The position numbers and the translations under genes are program-made. A DNA stretch of 60,000 nt, taken from assembly GCA_030704615.1 (NCBI GenBank), contig CM060733.1:27468001-27528000 (forward strand). The letters run 5' to 3'. Shown here in pieces: positions 36,948 to 47,640 of this stretch. Below the pieces are notes generated by a model. The model was not told the origin of the DNA. It was given only the letters and a program-made list of their open reading frames with translations, and searched no databases. This DNA is from Takakia lepidozioides (taxonomy: Eukaryota; Streptophyta; Takakiopsida; Takakiales; Takakiaceae). Each line of letters starts with the position of its first letter. Position 1 is the first letter of the stretch.

Positions 36948-39915
36948 ATGTTACAGAACGGTGGAGAAATGGTGAGGAACATTCGTGTGTTGCGCAGGTT
37001 TTGTTGGCATGCATCGCATTGGTCTTTGATATGAGCTCATTCTGAATGTTTACAAGTCGATCGGGGCACTTACAAGTGCTTCAACTTACTCTTCATGTGC
37101 ACTGGCCAATCAGGGTACATGTCCAGGTATCGCAAGTCAGGATTCCTTCACTAGTTTTCAGATGTGTGCACTCGACTGTGATACCAGATGCTCACCCTAT
37201 ATAACCAACGCCTCGCTGCAGGATGCTAATGGAGGTGCCGAGGAAGCTGCGGGAAAGGAGAAGCGCTGGGCTTTAACAGACTTTGATATCGGGAAGCCGC
37301 TGGGAAGGGGCAAGTTTGGCAATGTTTACCTTGCCAGGGAGAGACGAGTATGTATATCGTATTCACCTTCTTAGACCCTTGTTTGAGCTCTAGGGATCCC
37401 AAGGCAATGGAGTACAGACACATCTCATATTTACTCATCATTATTTCCCCACTCAAAGCCATAGCCCAACACCATAGCCCAACACGCCTCTTTCATGGGG
37501 GCTCTACGCTACAACGCAAAGTACCTGTTATGCCCATTTGGCACTCACATCCAGGATAATTGATCTCCAGAACTTCCAGGCGGTGTTAAGTTGGGTGGAA
37601 TGGTAAGCAAAGCAACCTTTGAGAATGAAAAGGATCTCCTACCTTGGGGCGGATACTGTTGGCAAATGTTACCAGAGGCTGCACTAGACACCAGCACCAC
37701 AACTCCATGAGACAGGCAGGGAGACTGGAAGATGTTAACTCCACTGCAGGCCCAGCCAGAGATTATTTGTTAGGCTTTCTCTTCCGCAGCCTTGTAGCCA
37801 TAGAACTCTGCATCCTAATTGAATTGAGTAGAGCAACAGTGGCAGTAGGGACCTGAATTAGGAGAGCAGGACAGGACCCACTACCATCGCTAACAACTTA
37901 TTCCAGTGGTGTGACTTAGAGGTCAAGGCGAAAATGAGTGTGGCATTTTTCACTCCTGTATCTCACATATGTTGTCCTTCTCTTCTCTCCCTTGCTGTCA
38001 TCAGAATACAGCAAAGGATCTCACATTGTGTTTGGGCTCTGTAAGCAGAGCAAATACGTAGTAGCGCTGAAGGTGCTGTTCAAAAGTCAGCTGCAGCAGT
38101 CACAAGTTGAGCATCAGCTACGTCGGGAGATTGAAATTCAATCCCACCTCCGCCATCCCAACATCCTCCGCCTCTATGGCTACTTTTATGACCAGGTATG
38201 CAACTTTTCTACCAATCATTCCCAATTTGTGGATTGATACTTGAAATGCAGAGAGTTATGTAGAGTGGTTCATAGGAATTCTGATGAGTATCCAGGTAGC
38301 GAATGCCTGCAACATTGTGCAATGGTGTTTGTTAACAATTTCTATGGGGTGGTGGACACAGACACGTGTTTATTTGATACTGGAGTATGCAGCTAAGGGT
38401 GAGCTATACAAGGAGCTGCAGCGATGGAAAGTCTTCAGTGAGAAGCGAGCTGCCACAGTATGTACTTTCCCTTCTAAATCACCCCTGAAGGGTTTGTAGT
38501 TTGCTCTTTTGTAAATGTCTGGTTATGAACAGTAACTGCTTATCTTGCACTTATCCACAGACATTGTTCTGTAGCATGAACACAGTCTAAAGCTATACAG
38601 CCTTCTTTATGTCATGGATGTTCTATTTATGTGTTTTGGAATATCCCCTAACAAAGTTGGGTTTTTTTGCAGTATATTGCATCACTTGCCCGTGCTCTGA
38701 TCTACTGCCATGAGAAGCATGTCATCCATCGTGACATCAAACCTGAAAATTTGCTGGTGGGAATGAAGGTACATATTTAAAACCCTGCATACACTAGGGT
38801 AGATTGCAAGTAAAGTTAGGGTTAGGAGCTTCTGAATTTGCGGTGATTGACTTATGATGTTCTTTGATTACATCCATGTTTCTGTTATGCAATTGCTGAT
38901 GCAGTGGTATGAAGCAGGGAGAGCTGAAGATTGCAGACTTCGGATGGTCTGTGCACACCAGTAACAGGCGGCGAACTCTCTGTGGAACTCTGGATTATCT
39001 CCCTCCTGAGATGGGTATGTTGCCTAAGCTTTCCTCATGTTGGTCTCTGTTGGAATTTTTGTCAGGCCCTTCTTGGTCTCTACTGAAAAGGGTGTGTGTG
39101 TGAAGAGAGAGAGATAGCTACTGTTTGTTGCTTTATGGTTTGATTGAGAGTTTGGGACTATGCTTATGTGTCTCTCTGAATTGTCTAACCACTGTTTTGG
39201 GAAATTTCTGAATTTCCAGTGGAAGGAAAGGAGCATGACACAGGTGTTGACGTATGGAGCCTAGGCATTCTTTGCTTTGAGTTCTTGTTTGGCACTCCCC
39301 CCTTTGAAGCGAAAAAGCATTCAGAGACCTACAAAAGGTACTCTTCAATTGAGTTGTGCTTGTGGTTTTGAATGACTCACCATTGTTTCTACCTGTGAAT
39401 ATGTTCCTTGTTGTGTTCTTAGGTTTAGACTGATGTTCCCTTCTGGTCATGTGTTTCTGATACAAACATACTGGACTTTGATTAGGCTCTGTATTCTTAT
39501 GATAATACTTCCTGTCAAGCTCTATTCAACAGAGATGCTATTCCCACACATGTTTCCTTTCGCAGGATTGTACGAGTTGATCTGATTTTTCCACCAAAGC
39601 CTGCTATCTCTGCAGCGGCCAAAGATCTCATTTGCCAGGTATGGTGGTTCATTGGGGTTGCCACACACATCGATGCAGTAACCTTAAGTCTCTTTTGTTG
39701 TCACGAAACTTATGGCAGGACAATTTCAATATTTCCAGTGAAATTGCATCCCTCATTTGAATTGTTGAGCCTCTTAACTGAGCTAAAAGTAAGCAATTTT
39801 GGATGTGCAGCTGTTGGTGAAGGACTCTTCGAAACGATTGCCCCTTCAGAAGGTGCTAGTGCATCCTTGGATTGTGGCCAATGCCGACTCTAGTGGGGTC
39901 TGCGGCCAATCATAG
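36948..39915 (+). CDS. AUR: Aurora kinase, plant alpha type (spindle/cytokinesis)
   Basis: A mitotic Ser/Thr kinase that acts at the spindle and in formative division. Exons: 36948-36971, 37222-37347, 38049-38195, 38362-38457, 38673-38768, 38918-39014, 39220-39337, 39566-39638, 39811-39915. All have GT-AG borders and matching phases, 293 residues in total, about the length of Arabidopsis AUR1 (294). The motifs are intact: Gly loop GRGKFG (36-41), catalytic Lys in VALK (58), HRDIKPEN (150-157), DFG (170-172), and the activation segment [15 protein letters not shown] with Thr183. The C-terminal HPWIV is present. The first exon is the least certain: an 8-codon exon ending ATG|GTGAGG gives an N-terminus of the right length. 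Without it, an upstream in-frame ATG at 37162 would read through the acceptor. Downstream (40020-40640) there is only repeat sequence. The gene looks functional although it is surrounded by transposons. Confidence 0.95.
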
Positions 39916-40640
39916 TATCCAACTGAACTCTTAGTATTTACACCTGTTGCCAAAACTCTCCTGTTGTTTAGGCCTGAGTTGCTTGTGAAAAATATTCAAA
40001 TTCATCCAACACTGCAGGGTCTTTATTCTTGGAGAGCTCTGCAGTGGCAATTCAACCCAAAATTCCAGTTTGTCCTCTAGATGACTGAGTCAACCTTCCT
40101 TCAAGGAGGCTGGGATTAGTGTGCTCCACTCCACCTCCCTGCCTGTATTAACTGCCAGTTTAACCCTGGATCATCTGGGAAACATCAATTCTAGCAATGA
40201 GTTCTAGTTCTGGGAGCATTTAGGATGGTATCCATAACTGGTCTATGTTGATTTATCATGTGGGCCATTAGTGGGTGAATATACGCAAGAAGGCTGTTGT
40301 TGCATTGATAGATAGGCGATGTAGAAAGTGATGTGTGAGCAGAGTGTATGATAATGAAAACTTTGATGTTGTAAGCTTTCCATGAATAAGTATCTTTTCT
40401 ATATCTCTACAAGGACATATGGCAATGTCAACATATGCAAGAAAAGGCTGTTGCATTGCATTGATAGATAGGGAATGTAGAAAGTGATGTGTGTGTACCT
40501 CCATGAGCAGAGTATGATAATGACTTTGATGTTGTAAGCTTTCCATGAATAAGTATATTTTCTATCTCCCTACAAGAAGATGGCAATGTCAATCTCAAGA
40601 ATTTGCATCTATGTGTGTGTGTGTATATGGTTAGTTGCAC
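39916..40640. repeat. 3' flank of Aurora with a tandem duplication of about 155 bp
   Basis: The block around 40280-40436 (GGCTGTTG..GCATTGATAGATAG ... TTTGATGTTGTAAGCTTTCC ... GGCAATGTCAA) is followed directly by a second, diverged copy at about 40437-40595. The rest of the interval shows no gene. The first 100-200 bp should include the Aurora 3' untranslated region. Confidence 0.65.
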
Positions 40641-40654
40641 ATAGGGAACAATAT

Positions 40655-40765
40655 AAGATAATGGGAATAATGTAAGAACTTAATGGACGCGTGTGATTTG
40701 ACAGTACTTTCGCCGGGTTCCGGCAACCTGGGTTCCTCCGGCAGGGCTCCTGTCAAATCTTCCCC
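40655..40765 (-). repeat. Dispersed repeat copy 2 (LTR-terminus-like)
   Basis: It shares GATAATGGGAATAATGTAAG and TGTCAAATCTTCCCCACCC with copy 1 at 29430-29530, while the middle differs in length and sequence. Read on the minus strand, GGGTGGGGAAGAT precedes TTGACAGGAGCC, again like a polypurine tract followed by an LTR start. It lies between the Aurora gene and the SRP54-M/SEC-C gene. Confidence 0.45.
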
Positions 40766-40858
40766 ACCCCATGTTATCTCGGTTTCACTATTAAATTCTA
40801 GCGACGACCGAAGGTCGGAAGCTAGTTAAGCGTAGAGCAGGAATAGGGTGCCATAGTG

Positions 40859-40928
40859 CCACATCATCGTTGCCACGTCATCGTAACCAGGTCATCGTAG
40901 CCAGGTCATCATAGACACGTCATCGTCG
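40859..40928. promoter_or_regulatory. Five 14-bp tandem repeats with ACGTCA boxes
   Basis: Units CCACATCATCGTTG, CCACGTCATCGTAA, CCAGGTCATCGTAG, CCAGGTCATCATAG and ACACGTCATCGTCG follow one another without gaps. Units 2 and 5 contain ACGTCA (TGACGT on the other strand), the core bound by TGA/CRE-type bZIP factors. They sit about 180 bp upstream of the likely start of the next gene, so a promoter role is plausible but inferred. Confidence 0.55.
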
Positions 40929-41106
40929 TCGTCAATTTCTTTGGAACCTGCCCGGAATGCCCGCGCGAAATAGGCCGATAGAAATCACCGCGCCAACGTT
41001 TTAGGAACTGCCGCAATGCCCGGATCTTGATTTCTTGAACTGCAGGAGCTCTGCCGCCATCGTTCACCTTGCAAGCTGCAAGCTCTCAACGAATTGAGGA
41101 AATCCA

Positions 41107-43250
41107 TGCTGAGGTACATTGTAGCCATGCGTTGTCTTTTACGTTCTTGTCGTCTCTCACCGTCACCCGTTCCTGCATTTTCCCAACGGACCCATATCCC
41201 AGATGCACACATTGGCCCTCACATGCATCAGGTTTTGCAACGGCGGCGGAGGATGAGGGTTCATCTGCAGGAGCTTCCTCCTGGATGCAGAGGCTGAAGA
41301 GTGTGTTCAAGAGCAAGACACCTTCATCAGATTTTTCCCAATCGGATACTTCTAAAGAAAAGTCTGTGTTTCAGCATACCTTACAATGCAAAGTGAGTGC
41401 CATTCTACTGTGTCGCTAGGTGCTCTGCTACAGATTCAACAATCTAATATCATAAAAGGCCCTCACTTGCACAATGTGACTGCTGGGAGTTGATCAGTAT
41501 GAACCGTTGGATCACTTTGTTTATTTATTGCAAAGGACACTTCATGAATTTCTTAGCTGAATGAAATGATGGTGCAGACAAGTCTGATTCTGGTACCAAT
41601 TTGGCTTATAGGAGACAATGGCGGATATGCTTCTTCCAGCAACATGCGACTGCAGGAAGGAACCCAGTAGGTGTAAATTGGAGACTGAAGAGACAATACC
41701 CTAAAGCCTAGACTGGGCCTGCATTATGATGATTCGCAATGTAGGACACCAGTATAACAGAGGGGGGGATGTGGAAACTGGCCGATGGTTTCCGCCGGGA
41801 ATGTAAGTCTTTCGTGGGAAGAGTAACAGTGATCAAACAAGCAAGAAATTTTAAGTCTTCTTTCAATGAGTGCTTGAAGACCCCAGATTGAGAGTCCAAT
41901 CCTGTAGTTTGCAGCCACGGTGGTCAGAGGTTGGAAATTAGCCCAATAACCGGTTTAGTACAAGTATGTACTCGATTTGTGAATCTTTCTTTGAAATCTG
42001 GCTCTGCCTCTCAACAGATTTTCTTTGTGTTGTATAGATTTTGCAGATGAGTTGAAGAAGGCACGCCAGTTTGGAAGTCTAACGACATTTGGACGCGGCC
42101 TACCCAGAGGGGGTGAAGTATCAGCTGTAAAATCCCTTGAGAGACAGGAGGGGATTCTTCGATCCCTAGCCCGACATGACCCTCTGGTATGCTTTTTCAT
42201 TACATCTGAATTTGGTTGCTATAGGAAAGTCTGTTTCAATGTTTAATGAGAGCACCAACCTTCAAAAGTAGTAAACAGTTAAAGAGGGCTGCATACTGGA
42301 CGACCAGGCTTGCAGGTGAGCACACGATGTCTTCAGAAAGTAAGCAAGGGGCATGGGGCTGGGCATGGTGTGGGTCCAGCGAGTTGGAGAGCTGCACAAG
42401 GCTGAGGTGGCAACGGAGTGGGGGTGCACTGTGCGTGATGTTGATGCCGTACTGGCAAAGTACGAGTGGGCAAAGAAGGCAAACAGGCGTGTGATGAAGC
42501 TTAAGGAGGAAGGCAACTCGCTTCCCAAGTCTCTTGACGAGGTTAGTCTCCCGTGTTTGCTGCCTAAGAGCTCTTGTATGTTTTTGTTATGCTCTAGCAG
42601 CTGCATTCTCTTCTCAAAATCTCTCCTCCCGCTGTCTCACCAATGGCTTTCCACTGTTTGTCTGTTTCCTACCATCTTTTAATACCTTGAATGATGAAAT
42701 ATATTTGTCCCTATACCTTGAATATAAGGTGGCCATAGCTGGGAGATGAAGGGTCTGGCCTGAGGTTGACACCATGGATTTGTTGGTTGGTGAAGGTGGA
42801 AGAGTTGATGGGGGGTCGCTGGAATGCGGCAACATCTGTGAATCTTGCAAAAAGTGGACAACTGAGTGGAAATGCTGCTTGTCCATGCGGCTCTGGAAAG
42901 AAGTACAAGAGGTGGGTTCTCGCTCTTTTCACAACTCCTCTCATCTCCCTGCCCCATTCCAATGGGAGTGTCGTAAGGCGGAGAGAAGCAATGTTTCTGG
43001 CTGTTTTATCTCACACTCATACTTAAACAGATGGATTTTATGGCTAGATGAGTCAAATTTCAAACTTAAAGCAAAGCAAGTAGTACTATCAAACATCATG
43101 TAGCCTGGCAATAAGCTGGCCGTGAGGCATCTGTGGCTTGAACACTATCTTACAAGCAAAGTATGCTCCAAATATATTGCCTATCCTTTACTAGACCATG
43201 ATTGGTAAAAATCTGGGGAGTTCTGTTGCAGGTGTTGTGGGAAGTCATAA
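41107..43250 (+). CDS. SRP54 M-domain-like protein with C-terminal SEC-C zinc motif
   Basis: It matches a conserved plant protein, probably mitochondrial or plastid, that combines a helical SRP54 M-like region with a SEC-C motif. Its precise role is unknown to me. Certain exons: 42038-42186 (FADELKKARQFGSLTTFGRG), 42380-42541 (ATEWGCTVRDVDAVLAKYEW), 42796-42911 and 43232-43250, which join in phase to give CPCGSGKKYKRCC and a TAA stop. The first exon ends at 41392 (GTGAGT donor) and encodes GFATAAEDEGSS, then SSWMQRLKSVFKSK. The 5' part is unclear. A basic presequence-like frame from ATG 41107 (MLRYIVAMRCLLRSCRLSP) is one frame away from the GFATAAEDEG frame, and the latter also does not meet exon 2 in phase. 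There is therefore a missed exon, an assembly error or a lesion. The ACGTCA repeats lie upstream. Confidence 0.8.
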
Positions 43251-43429
43251 GCTTGGACTTGAAACAGAGAAGTCATGCTGCACAAGCACGCACTTATGAA
43301 GAGTTTGTGCTCTGTTGTGAGGTCAGGTGGCCTCCTGCCGTTTTATCGTTTTGGTCACCTACTTTCACTCCAAAGGGACTTTGACAGATGCAACTGGGTC
43401 TTTACATCTTTACATCAGCACTTCCTCTG

Positions 43430-46400
43430 AGCAAATGATGTGCAAAGGGGTGAAGCCCAACCGCATAACGTTTGTTTGCATTGGCAATGCGTGTGCAAGC
43501 CTGGCAGCCCTGGAAAGGTGCAAAGAGATCCATGGTGACATCGTCAAATCTGGAATGGTACCCGATGTCATTCTGAACACTGCCTTGCTGGACATGTATG
43601 TCAAATGTGAGTGCATCGAGGATGGAAAGGGAGTGTTCGATAGTATGGCTGAATGAGATGTGGTGTCGTGGGGTGCGACGATTGCAGGATATGCACAGCA
43701 AGTATGCGGGATGGAGGCTTTGGAGACCTATGAGCAATTGATGTGCGAAGGGGTGAAGCCCAACCTCAACACATTTGTTTGTGTTTGCAATGCGTGTGCA
43801 AGCCTAGGAGCTCTAGAAAAGGGGAAAGAGGTCCATGGTGACATCGTCAAAGCTGGATTTGTACCAGATGTCATCCTGAACACTGCCCTGGTGGACATGT
43901 ATGCCAATTGTGGGTGCATGAAGGATGCGAAGGGAGTTTTCAAATGGCTGAACAAGATGTGGTGTCGTGGAACGCAATGCTTGCAGGGTATGCACAGCAG
44001 GGGCGTGGGATGGAGGCTTTGGAGACCTATGAGCAAATGATGGGGGAAGGGGTGAAGCCCGACCACATCACGTTTGTGTGCGTTTGCAATGCGTGTGCAA
44101 GCCTGGCAGCCCTGGAAAAGGGCAAAGAGGTGCATGGTTGCATCGCCAAAGCTGGAACTATACCAGGTGTGATCTTGAACACTGCCCTGGTGGACATGTA
44201 TGCCAAATGTGGGAGCATTGAGGATGCAGAGGGAGTGTTCAACAATATGGCTGAACGAGATTTATTGTTGTGGAACGTGATGCTTGCAGGATATGCACAG
44301 CAGGGCATGGGATGGAGGACTTAGAGACCTATGAGCAAATGATGGGGGAAGGGGTGAAGCACGACCACATCACGTTTGTGTGCGTTTGCAGTGTGTGTGC
44401 AAGCCTGGCAGCCCTGGAAAAGGGCAAAGAGGTGCATGGTTGCATCGAGCTAGAATTGTACAGATGTGATTCTGAACAATACCCTCGTGGACATGTATGC
44501 CAAATGTGGGAGCATGGAGGATGCGGAGGGAGTGTTCAACAATATGGCTGAACGAGATTTGGTGTCATGGAACGCCATGCTTGCAGGGTATGCACAGCAG
44601 GGGCGCGGGATGGAGGCCTTGGATCATACCTATGAGCAAATGATGGGGGAAGGGGTGAAATGCAACCACATCACGTTTGTGAGCATTTGCATGCTTGTGC
44701 AAGCCTGGCAGCCCTCGAAAAGGGCAAAGGGGTGTATGGTGACATCATCAAAGCTGGAATTGTACCAAGGTTGCAATGCGTGTGCAAGCCTGGGAGCCCT
44801 GGAAAATGGGAAAGAGGTCCATGGTGACATCGTCAAAGCTGGAATTGCACCAGATTCATCCTGAACACTGCCCTGGTGGACATATGCCAAATGTGGGTGG
44901 ATCGAGGATGCAAAGGGAGTTTTCAACACTGTGGTTGAAAGAAATGTGGTGTCATGGAACGCGATGCTTGCAGGGTATGCTTGCAGGGGCACGGGATGGA
45001 GGCTTTGGAGACCTATGAACAAATGATGGGGGAAGTGGTGAAGCCCTCATGGAGTGCAATGATTGCAGGATATGCTCAACATGGATCTGGTACAGAGGCA
45101 TTCAAAATGTATGAGCAAATGCTGCGCGAAGGGGTGAAGCCCTACCACGTCACATTTGTGTTGCAATGCGTATGAAAGCCTGGGAGCCCTGGAAAAGCAA
45201 GGACAATGCGGTGAGGGCACCTTCTTTGTCGACCTATTTCAGCCTGTTTTGCGCTCTCATCAAACTCAGCCCTGAGATGCATATTGAATTCTGTAAGTTA
45301 GCTCGTTGGGTGGATCTGTGGTGGTTTGGAATGACTTTGACAAGTAACTGCCGATGTGGCAGCAGGAAAGTATCCAAAAACAGATAACAAAGATGAGGAT
45401 CTACCAAGCATGGGTGTGGTACGAATGCTTTGGAGACCTATGAGCAAATGATGCATGAAGGGGTGAAGCCCAACCACATCACGTTTGTGCCCTGGCGGAC
45501 AGGTATGCCAAATGTGGGTGCATTGTCAGACCTGCAATTGTACAAAATGTCATTCAGAACAATACCCTTGTGGACATGTATGAAGGGAGTTTTCGACAGT
45601 ATGGTTGAACGAGATGTGGTGTCGTGGAGTGCGATGATTGCAAGATATGCACAGCAAGGGTGCGGGATGGAGGCTTTGGAGACCTAGGAGCAAATGTTGT
45701 GCGAAGGGGCGAAGCCCAACCACATCACATTTGTTTGTGTTTGCAATGCGTGTGCAAGCCTGGGAGCTCTGGAAAAGGGGAAAGAGGTCCGTGGTGACAT
45801 CGCCAAAGCTGGAATTGTACCTGATGTCATCCTGAACACTGCCCTGGTGGACATGTATGCCAAATGTGGGTGCATTAAGGATACGAAGGGAGTTAATTTC
45901 AACACCATGGCTGAACGAGATGTGGTGTCGTGGAACGCGATGCTTGCAGGGGTATGCACAGCAGGGGCATGGGATGGAGACTTTGGAGACCTATGAGCAA
46001 ATGATGGGGGAAGGGGTGAAGCCACATCACGTTTGTGTGCGTTTGCAGTTCGTGTGCAAGCCTGGCAGCCCTGGCAGCCCTGGAAAAGGGCAAAGAGGTG
46101 CATGGTTGCATCGCCAAAGCTGGAATTGTACCAGATGTGATTCTGAACAATACCCTCGTGGACATGTATGCCAATTAAAGATGCGGATGAAGTGTTCAAC
46201 AGTATGGCTGAACGAGATTTGGTGTCATGGAATGCCATGCTTGCAGGATATGCACAGCAGGGGCGCGGGATGGAGGCCTTGGAGACCTATGAGCAAATGA
46301 TGGGTAAGGGGTGAAGTGCGACCACATCACGTTTGTGAGCGTTTGCAATGCTTGTGCAAGCCTGGCAGCCCTGGAAAAGGTCAAAGGGTGCATGGTGACA

Positions 46401-46735
46401 TCATCAAAGCTGGAATTGTACCAAGGTTGCAATGTGTGTGCAAACCTGGGAGCCCTGGAAAATGGGAAAGAGGTCCGTGGTGATATCGTCAATGCTGGAA
46501 TTGCACCAGATTCATCTTGAACACTGCCCTGATGGACATATGCCAAATGTGGGTGGATCGAGGATGCGAAGGGAGTTTTCAACACTGTGGTTGAAAGAAA
46601 TGTGGTGTAGTGGAACGCTATGCTTGCAGGGTATGCTTGCAGGGGCACGGGATGGAGGCTTTGGAGACCTATGAACAAATGATGGGGGAAGTGGTGAAGC
46701 CCTCATGGAGTGCAATGATTGCAGGATATTAAAGT
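43430..46735 (+). pseudogene. Decayed tandem array of PPR (P-L-S) triplets
   Basis: PPR motifs bind organellar RNA. Here near-identical triplets of about 300 bp follow one another. Each reads roughly: GVKPNHITFVCVCNACASL, GALEKGKEVHGDIVKAG, VPDVILNTALVDMYAKCG, ERDVVSWNAMLAGYAQQG, MEALETYEQMMGEG. Starts of the GVKP block lie at 43447, 43750, 44049, 44351 and 44652, so the spacing is 303, 299, 302 and 301 bp, and small deletions shift the frame between most units. In-frame stops also occur (TGA at 43654, from the ERDVVSW Arg codon). A block of about 1.66 kb appears twice (about 44000-45075 and 45660-46730). No start codon or complete frame spans more than one to two units, so it is not a working gene as it stands. 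Confidence 0.9.
45205..45390 (+). repeat. Dispersed repeat inside the PPR array (also in the CACTA element)
   Basis: The stretch encoding FSLFCALIKLSPEMHIEFCK and then WVDLWWFGM ... CGSRKVSKN is not PPR sequence. Diverged copies lie at about 52250-52400, 52755-52840 and 53105-53235 in the CACTA element. In the 52250 copy the sequence continues into an OSB-like motif (see that entry). Here it interrupts the PPR triplets between 45175 and 45420. Confidence 0.7.
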
Positions 46736-47640
46736 GGAGAACAGCCTTCTTGACGCCAAATGTGGGAGCGGAAAAGATGCACGTCAGGTTTTCAACAAAA
46801 TGCCTGAACGAGATGTGGTCTCATGGAATGCCATGACTACAGGATATGCTGAGCATGGCTATGCTGAAGAGGCTTTCAAGATACAAGCAAATGGAACTGG
46901 ACGCGATGACACTGAACAGGGTCACGTTCGTTTCTGTTGTCGATGCATGTGCCAGTCTAGGGGCCCTGGAAAAGGGCACGCGGGTCCATGCTGATATGTC
47001 ATATATTAACTTGGACAATGTCCTTGTTAACATGTATGTCAAATATGGGAGTGTTCACGATGCACGTCAAGTGCTTGAAAATATGGTTTAGCAAGCATGG
47101 AATGCCATAATTGTAGGATATGCTCAGCATGGGTGTAGTACAGAGGCCTTCCAACTGTTTGAATAGATGCAGCAGGAAGGCTTGAAGCCAGATGGTATCA
47201 CCTTCATTTCTCTTCTCTCTGCTTGTAGGCATGTAGGCCTGGTGGATGAAGGCCACCACTTGTTTGGTTCCATGAGTAGAGATCACGGCCTCACTCCTAC
47301 AGTGGAGCATTTTTGCTGCATTGTGGACCTTCTTGGCCGTGTAGGCCGATGAGATGAGGCAGAAGAGTTCATCAACAAAATGCCAATTGAACCAGATGCT
47401 CTGGTTTGGGGGACCTTGCTTCCTGCTGCCAGAATTCATGGGGATGTGGAGGTAGCAGAACATGCAGCAAAATCTCTTCTCAAGTGCGATCCCAACCACC
47501 ATGCAGCTTATGTGCTGCTTCCAACATCTACGCCGCATCTGGCAGGTGACAATATGACACAACATGATGTGGTTTCATGGAGGACCATGATTGCAGCATA
47601 TGCTCCGCATGAGTATGGCAGGGAGGCTGTTGAAATGTAC
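46736..47640 (+). pseudogene. Second PPR segment with an E domain, broken
   Basis: These PPR motifs are less homogeneous than the array before them: NKMPERDVVSWNAMTTGYAE, NRVTFVSVVDACASLGALEK and VLVNMYVKYGSVHDARQV. Then follow KPDGITFISLLSACRHVGL, HLFGSMSRDHGLTPTVEHF and the E-domain segment KMPIEPDALVWGTLLPAARI. Stops (TAG at 47164; TGA near 47350) and a frameshift near 46880 disable it. After the E domain the frame jumps into another PPR S motif (QHDVVSWRTMIAAYAPHEYG) and at 47641 enters transposon sequence without a stop. The piece after about 47550 therefore belongs to a different PPR gene or copy. Confidence 0.85.

Noticed and set aside
43430-47640. A functional PPR gene
   Set aside because: Repeated 1-4 base deletions between triplets and several in-frame stops; no splice pattern rescues a long frame.
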